From Polytrichum commune (lineage: Eukaryota > Streptophyta > Polytrichopsida > Polytrichales > Polytrichaceae), in the NCBI GenBank assembly GCA_950295325.1, contig OX485807.1, positions 26,445,666-26,509,665 of the forward strand: a DNA stretch of 64,000 nt. Direction: 5' to 3'. The notes beneath the pieces were generated by a model, which worked only from the letters and a program-made list of their open reading frames with translations, did not search any database and was not told where the DNA came from. Both the position numbers and the translations under genes were made by a program. Positions 36,092 through 47,904 of this stretch are shown here, piece by piece (the first letter of the stretch is position 1; each line of letters opens with the position of its first letter).

Positions 36092-38465
36092 GTGTGTGTT
36101 GCCGTCTTTGTTTACTGCAGGTGACCCTTCGGGTCGTGAGGAGGTGGGTGGCTAGGAGAGGGAGGGTTGGGGAGCAACAACATGTGCTACTTCGACCTTT
36201 CTCGCCCTCTCCCTACCTCCAACAGCCTCCTCTTCCCCGCAGCGCTTCCGCGTCCTCTAGCCGGAGCCCTCCATTTTGGCTGACCTATGTTTGTGTGATT
36301 TTGATTTAGCTAATTGCATTATGCGTCATAAACCTTGATAGTAATAGTGGCATGGTCCGATTTGGGTTCTCATAGATACTAATGAGAGCTTGTTGTTTTG
36401 CAAGATTATCTATTCTTCTTGACATGCGAAGTAACTCGGAAGAGTTTGACACATATTTCATATCATCTAATATAAGAGAACATGTAAATAATTAGCATGA
36501 ACGTATTAAAAGTATATGAACATGAACTATATGGTCTTATTGTGGGCACTTCCCATTCCACACAAAAAGTCAACGGTTGATTTAGACTAAGAAGTGTCTT
36601 GTCATGTTAGCAATTGTGAGTCATAAAGATTGTCGTTTCAAATTCTACAATCAAATTTGAAATGCCATAGTGAAGAATCTCACTCTCTTTTATTGATCAT
36701 ATAGGTTTATCCAAATGTGTTAATCGATGAATTTAAAACAATGTCTATGTGTCAAGCACACACTCCATCATAACATATGTCATTTTTGGTATGTATCCAT
36801 ATACCACTTAAATATTAGTGTCCCTTTAAGAGGAGTGACTATGCATTAAGACCCACATACCTTCACGTGTTTCTTCACATGATGTTTGCAGATAATTCTA
36901 CATACTTTGGGATAAGACCCTAATTTATTTTTTAGTATTTCTATTTCTGTATGATTTGTTTTACTACACTAAATGTTGTGTTTAAAGTCATCAGATAAGT
37001 TTACAAGTTTTGTCATGGATGAAATCATTGTCAATTATTGAAGCAACTTTTATTTAGCATCCTAAAATGCATGTATTGAAAAATTATCATGGATGATTGA
37101 AAGATGAGTGAAAATTCACTTAGGAAGTGAAAATAGTTGCAATATCGTAAATATAGAATGCCCAACTTTTTTAACAACGAATAACAAATAATGCTAGGTT
37201 TACTTTTAGTGTTGGTGGACACCCCATGGGTTGTTTACAATTGGTAATAAGCAAAACACATAGAATTGGTGGCACTAAATACAATATGTAGTGGAGTCCA
37301 TGGCAATGTTGTGATTCTTCTTCTTTCTTGATGGAATAAGAGAGGTGAATGCGTTTTGATTCTAATAATGGGGCCCATAAGCCCACTCACGGTAGGGGGT
37401 CGGCCTACATATCATTTAGCACAATTTGATATCAATGAACTGACCCATAACCCTTATTATCCCTATGATTTTTTGTATTTTCAAGATGAGTTATAAAATG
37501 AGCTTTGCAACCTTGCTTTATGAAACATTCGTGAAGCAAAATTGTTGACACAAAGTCGATTGACACATTTGTATGATTGGACCTTTTATATTTGGTAGTC
37601 ATCAACTTCATAAATAAAATTAGGCATCATCTCACTCAATTTTGATATTGATGTCATCTCTACCATCTACCTAATACAATCTCATGCAACTCTCAATCCT
37701 TGTATTTTGTTAGCAAATAAACCTCCCAAGAGTAGCAAGAAGACTTACGAGCGGTAAATACATAACGATTCATTTCAATGTGCACATGTGTCGTAATTGT
37801 AAGAGCTATATTGTGTAGGTGGATCAATTCACTTGCTTCACATCCTTTGAAGGCTCCCCACATGTGGAGAACAAACAAGAGATTCAATTATATAGTATCC
37901 ACAGCCTTATCTATGTTGGAGTCTCCATTCAATTATTTATGTCATGGTGTACTAAACTATATACTTGCCGTTCGTGCACATAGGTTATGCTATGTCTCCA
38001 CTTGGTTTTTTATTTACTGGCAGACCATGTAACATAGTATCCTATGTGTCTACTGTGTCCTTAGTTTTAGATCTCCAAAGTGGGGTACAAACCTAAATAT
38101 ATGCACCTAGTTTACAACCCACTTGCACATGACAATTGTCTAACGTTAAAGGACCCTCCCGCAAGTTGAGGAACCAGCTTGTGCACTCCAATGTTGGACA
38201 AACAAGAACGTTCAACTACCAAAACATTTGACAACTCTTAAAACATAAAAATATGAAAGACCAAGTTACCATCTTCATCACAAATCTTGGCTTGTGATTG
38301 GTGACAATTATACCGGTTTCTCATTCTTGTGTATGAATCACGACTTTCTACCATAACACTTTACCCAAATGCTGGGTGTCTTGAAAGCTTCTCTGCACTC
38401 ACACACGCGAGGCTAATTTTTAAAATGACAAAATGTTCGACATTCGCCCATGTGTGAGTGGGGTA
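36092..38465. other. No gene seen; dispersed repeat at 36964–37212
   Basis: 36092–36300 is the GC-rich upstream side of the TATA box. 36964–37212 is a copy of dispersed repeat family 3 (see 15577). The rest is featureless AT-rich DNA with only chance ORFs. Confidence 0.5.
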
Positions 38466-38468
38466 TTA

Positions 38469-38966
38469 GGGCCACTTCATACACGAGACTGAGAGCCCGT
38501 GACCATTACACTTCAAGCACTCTCATTGGTGGAAAAGGCGGAGCCGGTCCAAGTTCGCTTCAAACTACGCTTGAGGGACCGACGGATTATGTGAATGCGA
38601 GATGGATGTAAAGTCTACATGGATTCCTACATGGCATCGAACGGATCATGTTTCATGGTCATTGGACTATTTTCAAAAACCATCTCTTGGAGGTAGGCCT
38701 AACACAAAACAAAGAGATCATGGCACTTTGAATGCTCACAATCGTTGGTTTATTTTAATTTATCATGTGTGGGGACCCACATGAATAGAAATTCATTGGA
38801 ATAGCATTTGATTGAGGGCCCAATCACATATGGCTTCACACTCCACTTGAGGACATGTTACCACACTACATGATTTTGGAGGTGTCTTGGGACGGCCTTT
38901 GGACAATTTCTTTTGGGCTCTCACAATTTCATGGTCATGGCTCTTGGCTCGTGTGTGAAGTGGCCC
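38469..38966. mobile_element. MITE-like TIR element
   Basis: Inverted ends of about 40 bp begin GGGCCACTTCATACACGAG and end CTCGTGTGTGAAGTGGCCC. The immediate flanks are TTA and TAA, so either a 2-bp TA or a degraded 3-bp duplication is possible. The 498-bp interior is non-coding. Confidence 0.65.
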
Positions 38967-38984
38967 TAAGATCCAAGTATTCCC

Positions 38985-39111
38985 AAGTCAAATTGGTTAC
39001 ATGTTGATCTCTTTAAAAACTTATTCTATAGAGTCCTAGAATGATTAACAATTTGCCTAAAGTCTCAAGCTTAAACCTTTTATCTCTCAAACTCAACCGG
39101 CCCATTTGTAG
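38985..39111 (+). repeat. Solo copy of the terminal repeat of the 41983–43327 element
   Basis: Matches, at moderate identity, the ~200-bp inverted repeats found at 41983–42190 and 43110–43327. Shared words are 'ggttacatgttgat', 'tctcaaactcaac' and 'catttgtagct'. Confidence 0.55.
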
Positions 39112-39334
39112 CTACACTAAATATGATATTTAGTGTGACTTACTATTTGAATTTACGCAATGCTATATCTATTTACAATACAACTCATATTTTACCAATA
39201 AATGTTAAATTGGTAGTTTGGATATTATAGAACTTTGACATCTTTACTTGGTAAAAGAAAATTCAATAGTAAAAACATATAGCACCGTGTAAATCCAAAT
39301 AGTAAGTCACATTAAATGTTGTATTTGGTGTAGT
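39112..39334. mobile_element. MITE-like element, family 4, short form
   Basis: A 223-bp fold-back: 'gctacactaaatatgatatt…gacttactatttg' at the left is mirrored by 'ccaaatagtaagtcac…gtatttggtgtagt' at the right, with TIRs of about 45 bp. Relative of 17009–17592. Confidence 0.7.
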
Positions 39335-39539
39335 GGATGGCTCTCCCTGTTTTTAAATTGAGCAGATCAAAACCCAAGTGTTGCCTAATGCCCAATGTCC
39401 AATGTGCACCTTCACTCACCAAGATGTGCACAACTATGTTATTGAGCATAGTAAGATATTATAGGAGAACCACCCTAAACATTGTGTTTAGTGTCACCTA
39501 TTTTGTTTGCCTTGCTCAATATTAAACGTAAATGGCCCA

Positions 39540-39690
39540 TGTAGTGTCACAGACACTAAATGTAAATCTAACATTATTTGTCATTTCTCATACAAAATTT
39601 AGGGCATCGTTGATTTATAGTTATTGTCACTTACTAAGTGATTTTTCATCCAAAACACAATCATCCTTGACAATGTTTCATTCACAGGGA
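39540..39690 (-). repeat. Dispersed repeat family 3, inverted copy
   Basis: Reverse-complement match to 37080–37212 and 15728–15850, including 'attatttgtcatt' and 'aagtgatttttcatccaaa'. Confidence 0.5.
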
Positions 39691-39699
39691 GGGGGGTGG

Positions 39700-40466
39700 A
39701 CTCGTCGTTCAACGTATGAAGTAATGAGAGTGTAATAAGGGGTATTACTTGAGGCATTAATGTACATAGTATATGTACGGGAGATGTATTGTTTATCTTT
39801 AGTGTGTACATTTAGAAAGGCTATCCAAAATTTGGAAGTGAATGTACAAAAGATGGGTCTAAGGATTAGATCAAGATTTGATAATAGATGGGTTAGTTTC
39901 ATCCAATTCATGTTTTCATATGTTATTGCCATATGGTAATGTCCTCAATGACTACCTTGTCGATTCTTGTTAAGGTTTGCATTTGGATTCTAGGTTTCAC
40001 AAATTGAAGGCTCTTGGATCGCTCACGTGCTCCCTTGAGTTTTCCTCTTTGAATTGTTTCTAAGTCATTGTGCTCTTGCCTTTGTTTGTTTGATGCAATT
40101 ATTGAGTTAAATGCTATGGAGGAAATTTTTTTTTAACAACTTTCTCATTAGAAAGTGAAAGTGGGTTGTGTAAGTAATAAAGGTCTATTTAATTCATGAA
40201 TTTTGTTTTGTACATGTAGGGAAGGCATTTATCATATTAAATTGAAAAGCTTAGTATAAATACATGAGTCTATTTTCTAGCATACCATTAGTACGTATAT
40301 ATTTTGTTTTCTTTATAAACTTGTCGTATGTTGGGGTTTTAATGTCATAGTGACCCATGCACGTCATTTAGGTTTCCAATGAAGAGTCCTCAACCGGGGA
40401 TATCATTACTTAATTGCTAGGATGCAAAAATACCAAACTTTGATCCAAGAATTGACATAAATATCA
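39700..40466. other. No gene seen
   Basis: AT-rich; no supported feature. Confidence 0.6.
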
Positions 40467-40474
40467 TTGACATT

Positions 40475-40761
40475 CTCGGGGGGGTTCATTGGCGAAAATC
40501 GTAGAACAACGTGCGATAAAAAATAGGGTCTAATATATTCATTGTAGATAAATTTTGTAAAAAACTTACATATAATATAGGGGGTTTTTAAATAATGAAA
40601 AAAGATTACATGTAAAATATCATCACATGTAAAATACCATCACACCTTTATTTTGAAAAATACCATACCTTATAATATTTTCTGCAAGGTAAATAGCCCC
40701 CCAATAAATAGGTCCCGAACGCACATGTATGCAAAATATAAGAGGGAGTGAACCCCCTGAG
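40475..40761 (+). mobile_element. MITE-like TIR element, family 1, copy 4
   Basis: A 287-bp copy with both TIRs and a perfect 8-bp target duplication TTGACATT (40467–40474 and 40762–40769). It is closest in length and sequence to copies 1 and 2. Confidence 0.9.
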
Positions 40762-40769
40762 TTGACATT

Positions 40770-41982
40770 TCAATCTTCCATGACAATGCTTGTAAACTTA
40801 TTCATAGAAAACTTCATTAGAAAAGTTATCATGATGATGTAAAATACCATATGACACTAAATACAATATTTAGTGTACATCTTGAGCAATTTTATCATCT
40901 AGAGATTTTTACGTTTCTTCAAGAAACATTTACTGTAAATCAAGAAAATGGAACTGAGTCTTCATTTTTATTTCATATGTTTTGAGACACAATACGAATT
41001 AGTTATGAGTTTCAAAGTGTTATGCTAGGTTGATCTATGATGGACCTAATGACACGTCATATTATATTTCAAGTAGACCCATTCATAGAGAGTAGTGATT
41101 TGCCATTGGTGTCTATAACTATAGGATATTCCACCTCCAAGTTTATCTTTAAACATTCATCATGTGTCTTCAAGGAACCGACTCCTAGTGAGCTTACTAC
41201 ACACTAACTTGGCTTTAAATACCATCACATAACATTAGTCAATGACGTGGGCCCTCAAAATATAATAGTGAGATCGTGGGAGTTTAATCTGTATCCGAGT
41301 CTCCATGCACATCTTTTTGAGCACCTCAATGTCGTATTTTGAGGGCCCACGGAACGAGAGTTGTACACTGAGAAATGTAATGCACCATGTGTCTTGAGTC
41401 CGACACCCTAGCCACCAATCATAGCAAAGGAGTAGGAAGGAACTATTTTGTCCATTAAATTATGCTTGTCAAAAGTAGAGATATTGTGTCCTTATTTCTT
41501 GTTCTTGCCTCTCCAATGTAAGTGCTTTTAGATTTCCTTCATGGAGATGGGCTCCACCTAGCTTGGAAACCTCCCCCTCCCTCGTTACATTAAGAGTCGG
41601 TTCATGTGGGGTCCCATGTCCCATGTCCCAAATCCCACTCATGTTAGAGAGTCCCAACATAGAGACCAAGTCCCAACTCTTGAGCTTCAAGAAATTATTA
41701 AATTATGATTAATTATCATTGGAGTTGGATCTCGATTATTTTATGCAAAAATAATTTGCAAGACTTGGGCTGAGAGTTGGGTCTAGCTTTTTGCTCGACC
41801 CAACACTCAACACATCTCCCAAGCCTCACCTCCAAGAAGTTGTTGCCATGAAGGCACCATGTCATTTTTGGGACTTAGGACTTGGGACACCGTGTGAAGT
41901 GGTAAGTCCCAACTTCCATGCTACCAACAATTGAGATTGCACGGATTGACCTCAAGTGACTTGGGGACCTATGTCTAGGATG
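40770..41982. other. No gene seen; small inverted repeat near 41245–41355
   Basis: A repeat-family-3 fragment lies at about 40780–40880. At 41245–41355, 'cgtgggccctcaaaatat' and its complement bracket ~75 bp, a small fold-back. No coding region. Confidence 0.5.
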
Positions 41983-42189
41983 AATTAGTTACAAATGAAC
42001 CGGTTGAATTGTAGAAATAACATGTTGAAGTTGGAGACTTCATGATACTTACCGATCATTTTAGAGGAATCTATAGAATATACCTTAAATGAATAAAAAC
42101 ACAATCAGAAGATGCCAACATGTAACCGGCTGGATTTAGAATCACTAGGATCTTGACCGACTATGCCCAAAAACTTCCCGGGCATTGTT

Positions 42190-42534
42190 GGGCACTCTGT
42201 ATGTTTGATAAATTTCATTTGACGTTCAACTTCAAATCCAAAGTGCCACGCGACGTTTTCAAAAATGAAAATGGATGTCAACTGACATCAACATTTTCCT
42301 CTAAATGATCACCTCAATGTCACATGCCTAATAATACGTGTCATTTCAATTTCTAAAGTGTCAATTGTCGTGTTGTGTTTTTTTCGCTCACAAGTCGCAC
42401 TCCATGTCAAAATCTAAATGGTGCGTGTCAATTGACGTGCAATGTAATTTTGTGCAAGTTTTTACATGTCAAACGTCAAAAACTTGCAAAAACTTTGTCA
42501 AAACTACACACTGCTGGTGGGGGCACGCGTCCTT
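42190..42534 (+). mobile_element. MITE-like repeat, family 5, copy 2
   Basis: Reverse-complement partner of 17628–17963. It lies just inside the left inverted repeat of the larger element. Confidence 0.6.
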
Positions 42535-42644
42535 AGAAAGTGTCTGTATTTCTCAAGACGAGGTCAAGGGAGGCGAATCCCGAGCTGTAACATGACACCG
42601 CGTTCAAACTACGCTACCATGGGGGGAAGAAACCCAAAAAATAG

Positions 42645-43163
42645 GTGACTTACACTCCAAGTTTTGGGCGTTGGGGACGGGGACTCAGCGAGCCACGTCT
42701 TCTTCTTCTTCGTCTTCTTCTTGCTGCCATAGCCATAGCTTTCTTGAGTCTTGCTGCTGCTTCCTCTCGTTGTCCACCATTACCGCCCAAGTCTGGTAGA
42801 GCATCTCTTCCTGCTGCTGCTGCTTCTAGTTGTTCACCATTAACGCCCAAGTCTGGTGGAGGATCTCTTCCTGCTGCTGCCTCTCGTTGTCCACCATTAG
42901 CGCCCAAGTCTGGTAGAGGATCTCTTCCTGCTGCTGCTGCTTCTCGTTGTCCACCATTAACGCTCAAGTCTGGTGGAGGATCTCTTCCTGCTGCTGCTGC
43001 CTCTCGTTGTCCACCATTAGCGACCAAGTCTGGTGGAGGATCTCTTCCTGCTGCTGCTGCCCGTCGTTGTCCACAATTAGCGCTCAAGTCTGGTGGAGGA
43101 TCTCTTCCTACTGCTGCCGCAGTGATCGGGGAGATTGTTGGGCATAATCGGTGGAGATCCTAG
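42645..43163 (+). CDS. ORF over a 60-bp minisatellite (20-residue repeats), doubtful gene
   Basis: A 172-codon frame with a hydrophobic N-terminal stretch (RLLLLRLLLAAIAIAFLSLA) that resembles a signal peptide, followed by five to six repeats of about 20 residues of the form 'SGGGSLPAAAASRCPPLxxK'. The opposite strand is also open, as expected when a repeat length is a multiple of three. Possible: a small secreted repeat protein carried by the inverted-repeat element; equally possible: a non-coding minisatellite. Confidence 0.25.
   Translation: MTYTPSFGRWGRGLSEPRLLLLRLLLAAIAIAFLSLAAASSRCPPLPPKSGRASLPAAAASSCSPLTPKSGGGSLPAAASRCPPLAPKSGRGSLPAAAASRCPPLTLKSGGGSLPAAAASRCPPLATKSGGGSLPAAAARRCPQLALKSGGGSLPTAAAVIGEIVGHNRWRS
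42792..43120. repeat. Minisatellite, 60-bp unit, about 5.5 copies
   Basis: Units start with 'tctggtggaggatctcttcc' at 42792, 42852, 42909, 42969, 43029 and 43089. The second is 57 bp, having lost one GCT triplet; length changes in multiples of three keep the frame open. Confidence 0.85.
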
Positions 43164-43327
43164 TGTTTGCAAGTCCAACCGGTTACATGTTGATGGCATC
43201 CTTCGGTTTTCCTTCATTAAATTGGGGAGTATTCTATAAAATCCTCTAGAATGATCGGTAATTTTCCTGTAGTCTTGAACTTCAACCGGTTATTTCTCAA
43301 ACTCAACTGGTTCATCTGTAACTAATT

Positions 43328-44993
43328 GCGGGTTCTCCCCGATCATAGTGCTGCCGCCTCTTCACGCCTCCTAAGGTACGTGGGTGCAATTTGGTTCCCT
43401 GTTTTCGTGTTCTGCAGCTTCTGCCGTTTTGATTCACACAACATAACTTGTCTTGCATGAGCAGAGCTTCGACGAAGCATGAGCAGAACTCAGAACCAGA
43501 ATCGGACCTCCCCCTGTGTTTTGTGATGGTTACCGAAAGTGCGTGTTTCTTGATTTCGTGAGTGAAATATAAGGTCCTCCCAATTGTGTGTTGTAGTTGA
43601 TCAAATCCGAAGCCATACTAGTTCAATCTCTTTTAAGGTTGTGGTTGTTTTATGGCAGATGTTCTTTGATCTCTCCGAACCAAATATAGGGGTTCAATCA
43701 AGAAAAGTAACCGAATACCACCCGCACACCTTAGTGAGGCAGGGGTTCATTGTTCCGATGCTTGGAGTCATGCATGGTGTTGTGGGTTTCTTTGGGAGCC
43801 GTTATTCCATGCCGGATCAGTGGACATAGGGTAGAGGGAAAGAACATCAACTCTTTTGCACGTTTCAAAAGTTGCTTTGATTAGTTGGATCCATGATTTG
43901 GTATATCAAGATGAAGCTGAAGCTAAAAGAACTTCGAGGAAGCACCCATTGGACTGCAAATTCACAATTTTGCCGGTGGTGGGTTTTGTGAGTATAGGGA
44001 TTTGGTTGATGTTTTGAGTTGGGCAGTGGTTGTTCCTAGGCAGAATCTGTTGGAGCAAATGAGAACATATGTTATAAAAATAATAGGGAGTCCGTGAAGA
44101 ATGATGCCATGTCATGAGAGGTTGGAGGTGAATTTGAAGGGCGATATTGACACAGAAACACCATCTTCATAGGTATGTATGATCTATTCCAAGAGTTCCA
44201 TAACTTTCTCAAAGCCAAGGTTGCTACTTGTGACATAAATTTAAATTTGTTTTGGGGTATATAGTGGTAAATGGTTTTATTTTTACTTTTATTTTGTTAT
44301 AAAATAATAATAAATTGAAAAAACATTTCTACTAACCCCCACATGAGCTATTGTTGGTAGAGTTATTACATCTTTCGTGAAGATTGGATTCAATAATATG
44401 GAAGGGTTGTGTAATACTATGCACAACCATTTACAAAAGCTTAGTAAAAAATTATGAAATATGCATATGAGAAGGTGTGCATTATCCATTAATTTTAAGA
44501 GAGTTTTTTATCTATTTCCTATGAATGAAATACATACACGTATTGAAAAAGTATGAATTTGAAATATTTATTGAAGTGTTTTGCTTAAGTTTGGTAAGTC
44601 TTATTAGATGTCCATAGAGTCTAAAGAGTGTATTTCCAATGGATGACAAATGTCCGTAATGAAGATATATTATAGTTGAGATCGAGTCGAGGGACATTAT
44701 GTCCCAACTTATTTAATGTACTATTATTTTTTGTATTTAGTTCAATTGATTTAAAAATATGAATATCACAAATTCCAATATGATTTCGATCCCTGTATGA
44801 TTTGATACCAATGTCTACACAAAGAGTATTGTGCAGCTCATTTTTAAAGTACGGGTTGCCTCTTTATTGCATTAATACACAAGTGTGTGGATTCATAGGT
44901 ATTGTGCTGCAAACTTTGACTTTATCATCACAAATCTTCATACAAAAAGTCAAATATCAAAACAACGAATTTTCTTGTTGTAACACTTCCAAA
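43328..44993. other. No gene seen; upstream region of the receptor gene
   Basis: No recognisable ORF at 43330–44790. An open frame extends upstream of the chosen receptor start to 44802; it has an extra hydrophobic stretch and no clear conserved sequence, so I treat it as leader. No confident TATA box. Confidence 0.45.
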
Positions 44994-46679
44994 ATGTCAG
45001 ACAACATGAAGAAATCTTTGGGGACTGTGGGAGATATGATAAGATTGTCAAGTTCGATTCTCTTGAATGAAAAGCAATGCAACAATTTGGTGGCAAACTT
45101 CCGAAAGGGTGTGGAAGCAATTCTGAAGATCAACAAAGGTGCCCGGAGGGATGTCTTCAGTGAAGTTGAACAAGATTTAGTTCGGATTGTGAACAAAGCA
45201 AAAAATGTGGTTGATGAATGCTGCAAGGAAGATTGGTGCTACACTGCAATATTGCAAATAAACAACAAAGAGACTTTTAGAGAGCTCCTCTTGGACTTGG
45301 AATGTTGTTTCCGTACAATGTGTGACATATCTCAAATGTGTTATCGAGGTCAAAGCCAAAATATTCTTCAGACTCAGAGTTGTGCCACATTCTATCCAGC
45401 ATCCATTGATGAAGTTGAAGAGGACCAAAATTCACTACACAGAAGACTCTTAAAGCATTTGAAAATTGGCACAATTAAGGATCGTGCACTTGCACAATAC
45501 CTATTGGGACGAGTGACAGGTCTACAATTGGTTCGAGGTGAAGAATTGGATAAAATTGTTTTCCCTTCTGATTATCCACATTCTGAGCCTTCAGGAAAGT
45601 TTGATATTCCGTTGGGTGAAACAGGCACAAAGGGATGTGTTGTACTACCTACTAAATGGGTAGGCATTGAAAGTGCAACAAAGGTGATGGAAGTTCCAAA
45701 CCTTGAATACAAGAGCGTTTTATTGAAAGAAGCAAGTATATTGGGGGGATTAGACCATCCAAACATTATCAAGTTTTTTTGTTGTGGTTTTTTTGATGAA
45801 AAGATTGAGAAATTTGAACTAGTCATGGAACGAGGAAATTTGGACTTGTGCAAATTATTGGTCGAAAAGAAAGCTTTAATCACAGAAGCCGTTCGAATGG
45901 ATATTATGTTACAAATTGCAAGCGGAATGTGCTACCTTCATGATATGAAGGTAGCACATCGCGATTTGAAGCCCAACAATGTTGTTGTGACTTCCATGGA
46001 TGTCTCAGAGTCAGATGGTCACCTTGAATATGTGCACGTGAAGTTGGTTGATTTTGGTATATCAAAAATTGAAGTAAAGGAATCACCACAAGTGCCCACA
46101 GGTCAATTTCGTTACGGCACCTTTCGATATATGGCACCGGAGGCATTTGAAAATCGAAGTTTGAAAGTAAATGCATTTAAAACCGATGTATTTAGTTTTG
46201 CCATGACGAGTTTTGAGATTCTTTCAGGAGAAAAACCTTTTGGTGCGATTTCACCCAATGATTATTGGAAGTTTATACATGATGGCAAGAGACCAAAGCT
46301 ACCGGAAAATTGCTCGAAGGATTTGAAGTCATTAATACATGATTGTTGGTCTTTGGATCCATCAAAGAGGCCCACATTTCTTGACATTTGCAACAGATTA
46401 AGGTCATTGAAGAACGCAATGTTCAAGAATGCCATCTCTATGGATGAAATACTTCAACATAAAGAACCATCATGGAGCTATGGTTTGTTGATGAATCCCA
46501 AGCAATGGTGGACCGACTTCATGAGAATTATTTATAGTGCCTTTTATCAAATAGTCTTATTGTTTCAAGTTTTTGTGACCCTGAGCTTCTGGTTACGATT
46601 TATACCCAAAATTGGAGAATATGGTACTTGGCCTCAAGATACATGCAACGACCCATCATTACATCAAATTCTTGATAAG
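44994..46679 (+). CDS. Kinase–NB-ARC–LRR receptor, exon 1: helical N-domain and protein kinase
   Basis: Codes 562 residues. The start at 44994 (ccaaaATGtcag) precedes the first conserved sequence; an in-frame ATG at 44802 would add 64. Residues ~1–120 are helical with 'VVDECCKEDWCYTAILQ..NKETFREL', like the N-terminal bundle in front of some plant TKL/MLK kinases. The kinase (~200–480) has Lys230 in 'SATKVMEV', 'HPNIIKFF', an intact 'VAHRDLKPNN' (Asp324), 'VDFGISK' (Asp353) and 'RYMAPEAF'. The glycine loop is unusual (GETGTKG, i.e. GxxGxxG). A hydrophobic segment follows at ~512–537. Donor AAG|GTAATT; the junction with exon 2 is phase 0. Expected role: intracellular immune receptor with an integrated, probably active kinase. 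Kinase-fused NLRs are known from mosses. Confidence 0.85.
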
Positions 46680-46848
46680 GTAATTGTGTTGTTGAAATTA
46701 TTTTGCTCACTGTCAAATATAGTATGCAAATCATATTTCAATCTTAAGTGACATTAGTGATATTGAATCTTTGGGATAGTTTGGAAAATGCTATGATCTG
46801 ACATGTAATTTTTTATAAAGCTAATATTAGATGTTGAAATTCTTGTAG

Positions 46849-47904
46849 GTCAATAATATCGGGAATGGACCTAAGAGATTGATTGGTATCAAAGACCAAA
46901 TACTTCAATTCGAAAGGCAATTGCAAAAAATCGGTAGTTTGGGGATTGTCGGCATGGGTGGAATCGGCAAGTCAACATTGGCCAATGCTCTAAGTGTACA
47001 TATCTCCCACCAGTTTGATGGGACATGCTTTGTAGGTGATTTTAAGGGTGAAACATGTACTTTTATATTCAAGCACAAGTTGGAAGATACGCAAGTGGCA
47101 CCTCAAGTAAAGGCATTGGTAGAAGCAAGAATAACGATGGAACATATTTGCAAAACAAAAAATATTCTTATTGTTGTAGACAATGTGAGCGAACATATTG
47201 ACTTACATCAACTATTAGGTGATCACATACTCAAAGATGTTAATGGCAGTAAGTTGATTGCAAGCTCTCGTGGTTGGCAATCTTTTGGACGATATATACC
47301 CAAGGCCGGCATCGTAAACATGAAGACCCTTGAGGGTGATAAACCTATGGAACTATTTTCCATGCATGCCTTTGGGACCGACCAATCATGTGAGCCTTGT
47401 TTAAAACATGTAGCTGAGAAGATTGTGAATGCTTGTGGTGGGCTTCCATTGAGTTTGGAGGTAATGGGCAAATGCATGCATGGGGAGAGACGATTACGAA
47501 TATCGGAGAGAACGTTGCATAGATTGTTGAAGGCTAGACATGATGGAAGTCCAGATGAACAAATATGGGAGACATTGAGGATAAGCTTTGATGAGCTAGA
47601 TGATAGAGAAAAAAACATGTTTATAGACATCTCTTGTTTTTTCAACCAGCTAGTTCCATACCTTCCAGGTTTTTATTTTTGGATGGACGACATGATTAGA
47701 ATATCCGACCTTGATGCCAACATTGCTAAAAAAATCTTGGAAAATTTAAATAGCAAGTCACTTGTGACAGTGGATGGTGGATTATTGAAAATTCATGATC
47801 AATTGTGTGCCATGGGTCGTATGCTCGCAAACTTGGGAGAATTCAAAGAAACTCGACTTATGAATTTTTGTTTGGGAACATTCACCGACCATTATATGCA
47901 AAAG
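46849..47904 (+). CDS. Kinase–NB-ARC–LRR receptor, exon 2: NB-ARC nucleotide-binding switch
   Basis: 352 codons, acceptor ttcttgtag|GTC and donor AAG|GTTAGT, both phase 0. The NB-ARC motifs run in order: P-loop 'GMGGIGKST', kinase-2 'ILIVVDNV', RNBS-B-like 'GSKLIASSR', RNBS-C-like 'MELFSMHAFG', GLPL 'CGGLPLSLEVMG', RNBS-D 'MFIDISCFF', and an MHD-position motif 'IHDQLCAMGRML' (Ile for Met). The RNBS-D and 'HD..CAMGR' forms resemble the TIR-class NLRs more than the CC class. This domain binds ADP/ATP and switches the receptor between off and on. All key residues look intact, so the exon is not decayed. Confidence 0.9.

Larger units (their letters stand above)
41983..43327. mobile_element. Inverted-repeat element (fold-back/MULE-like) with nested MITE and minisatellite
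   Basis: Two ~210-bp segments (41983–42190 and 43110–43327) are reverse complements at roughly 75–80% by eye, sharing 'aattagttacaratgaacc', 'taccgatcatt' and 'catgtaaccggytgg'. Between them lie a family-5 MITE (42190–42534) and a GC-rich 60-bp minisatellite with an ORF. No target duplication found. Confidence 0.55.

Noticed and set aside
42650..43087. Minus-strand ORF with GRDPPPDLG repeats
   Set aside because: Shadow of the 60-bp minisatellite; same triplet-length effect.
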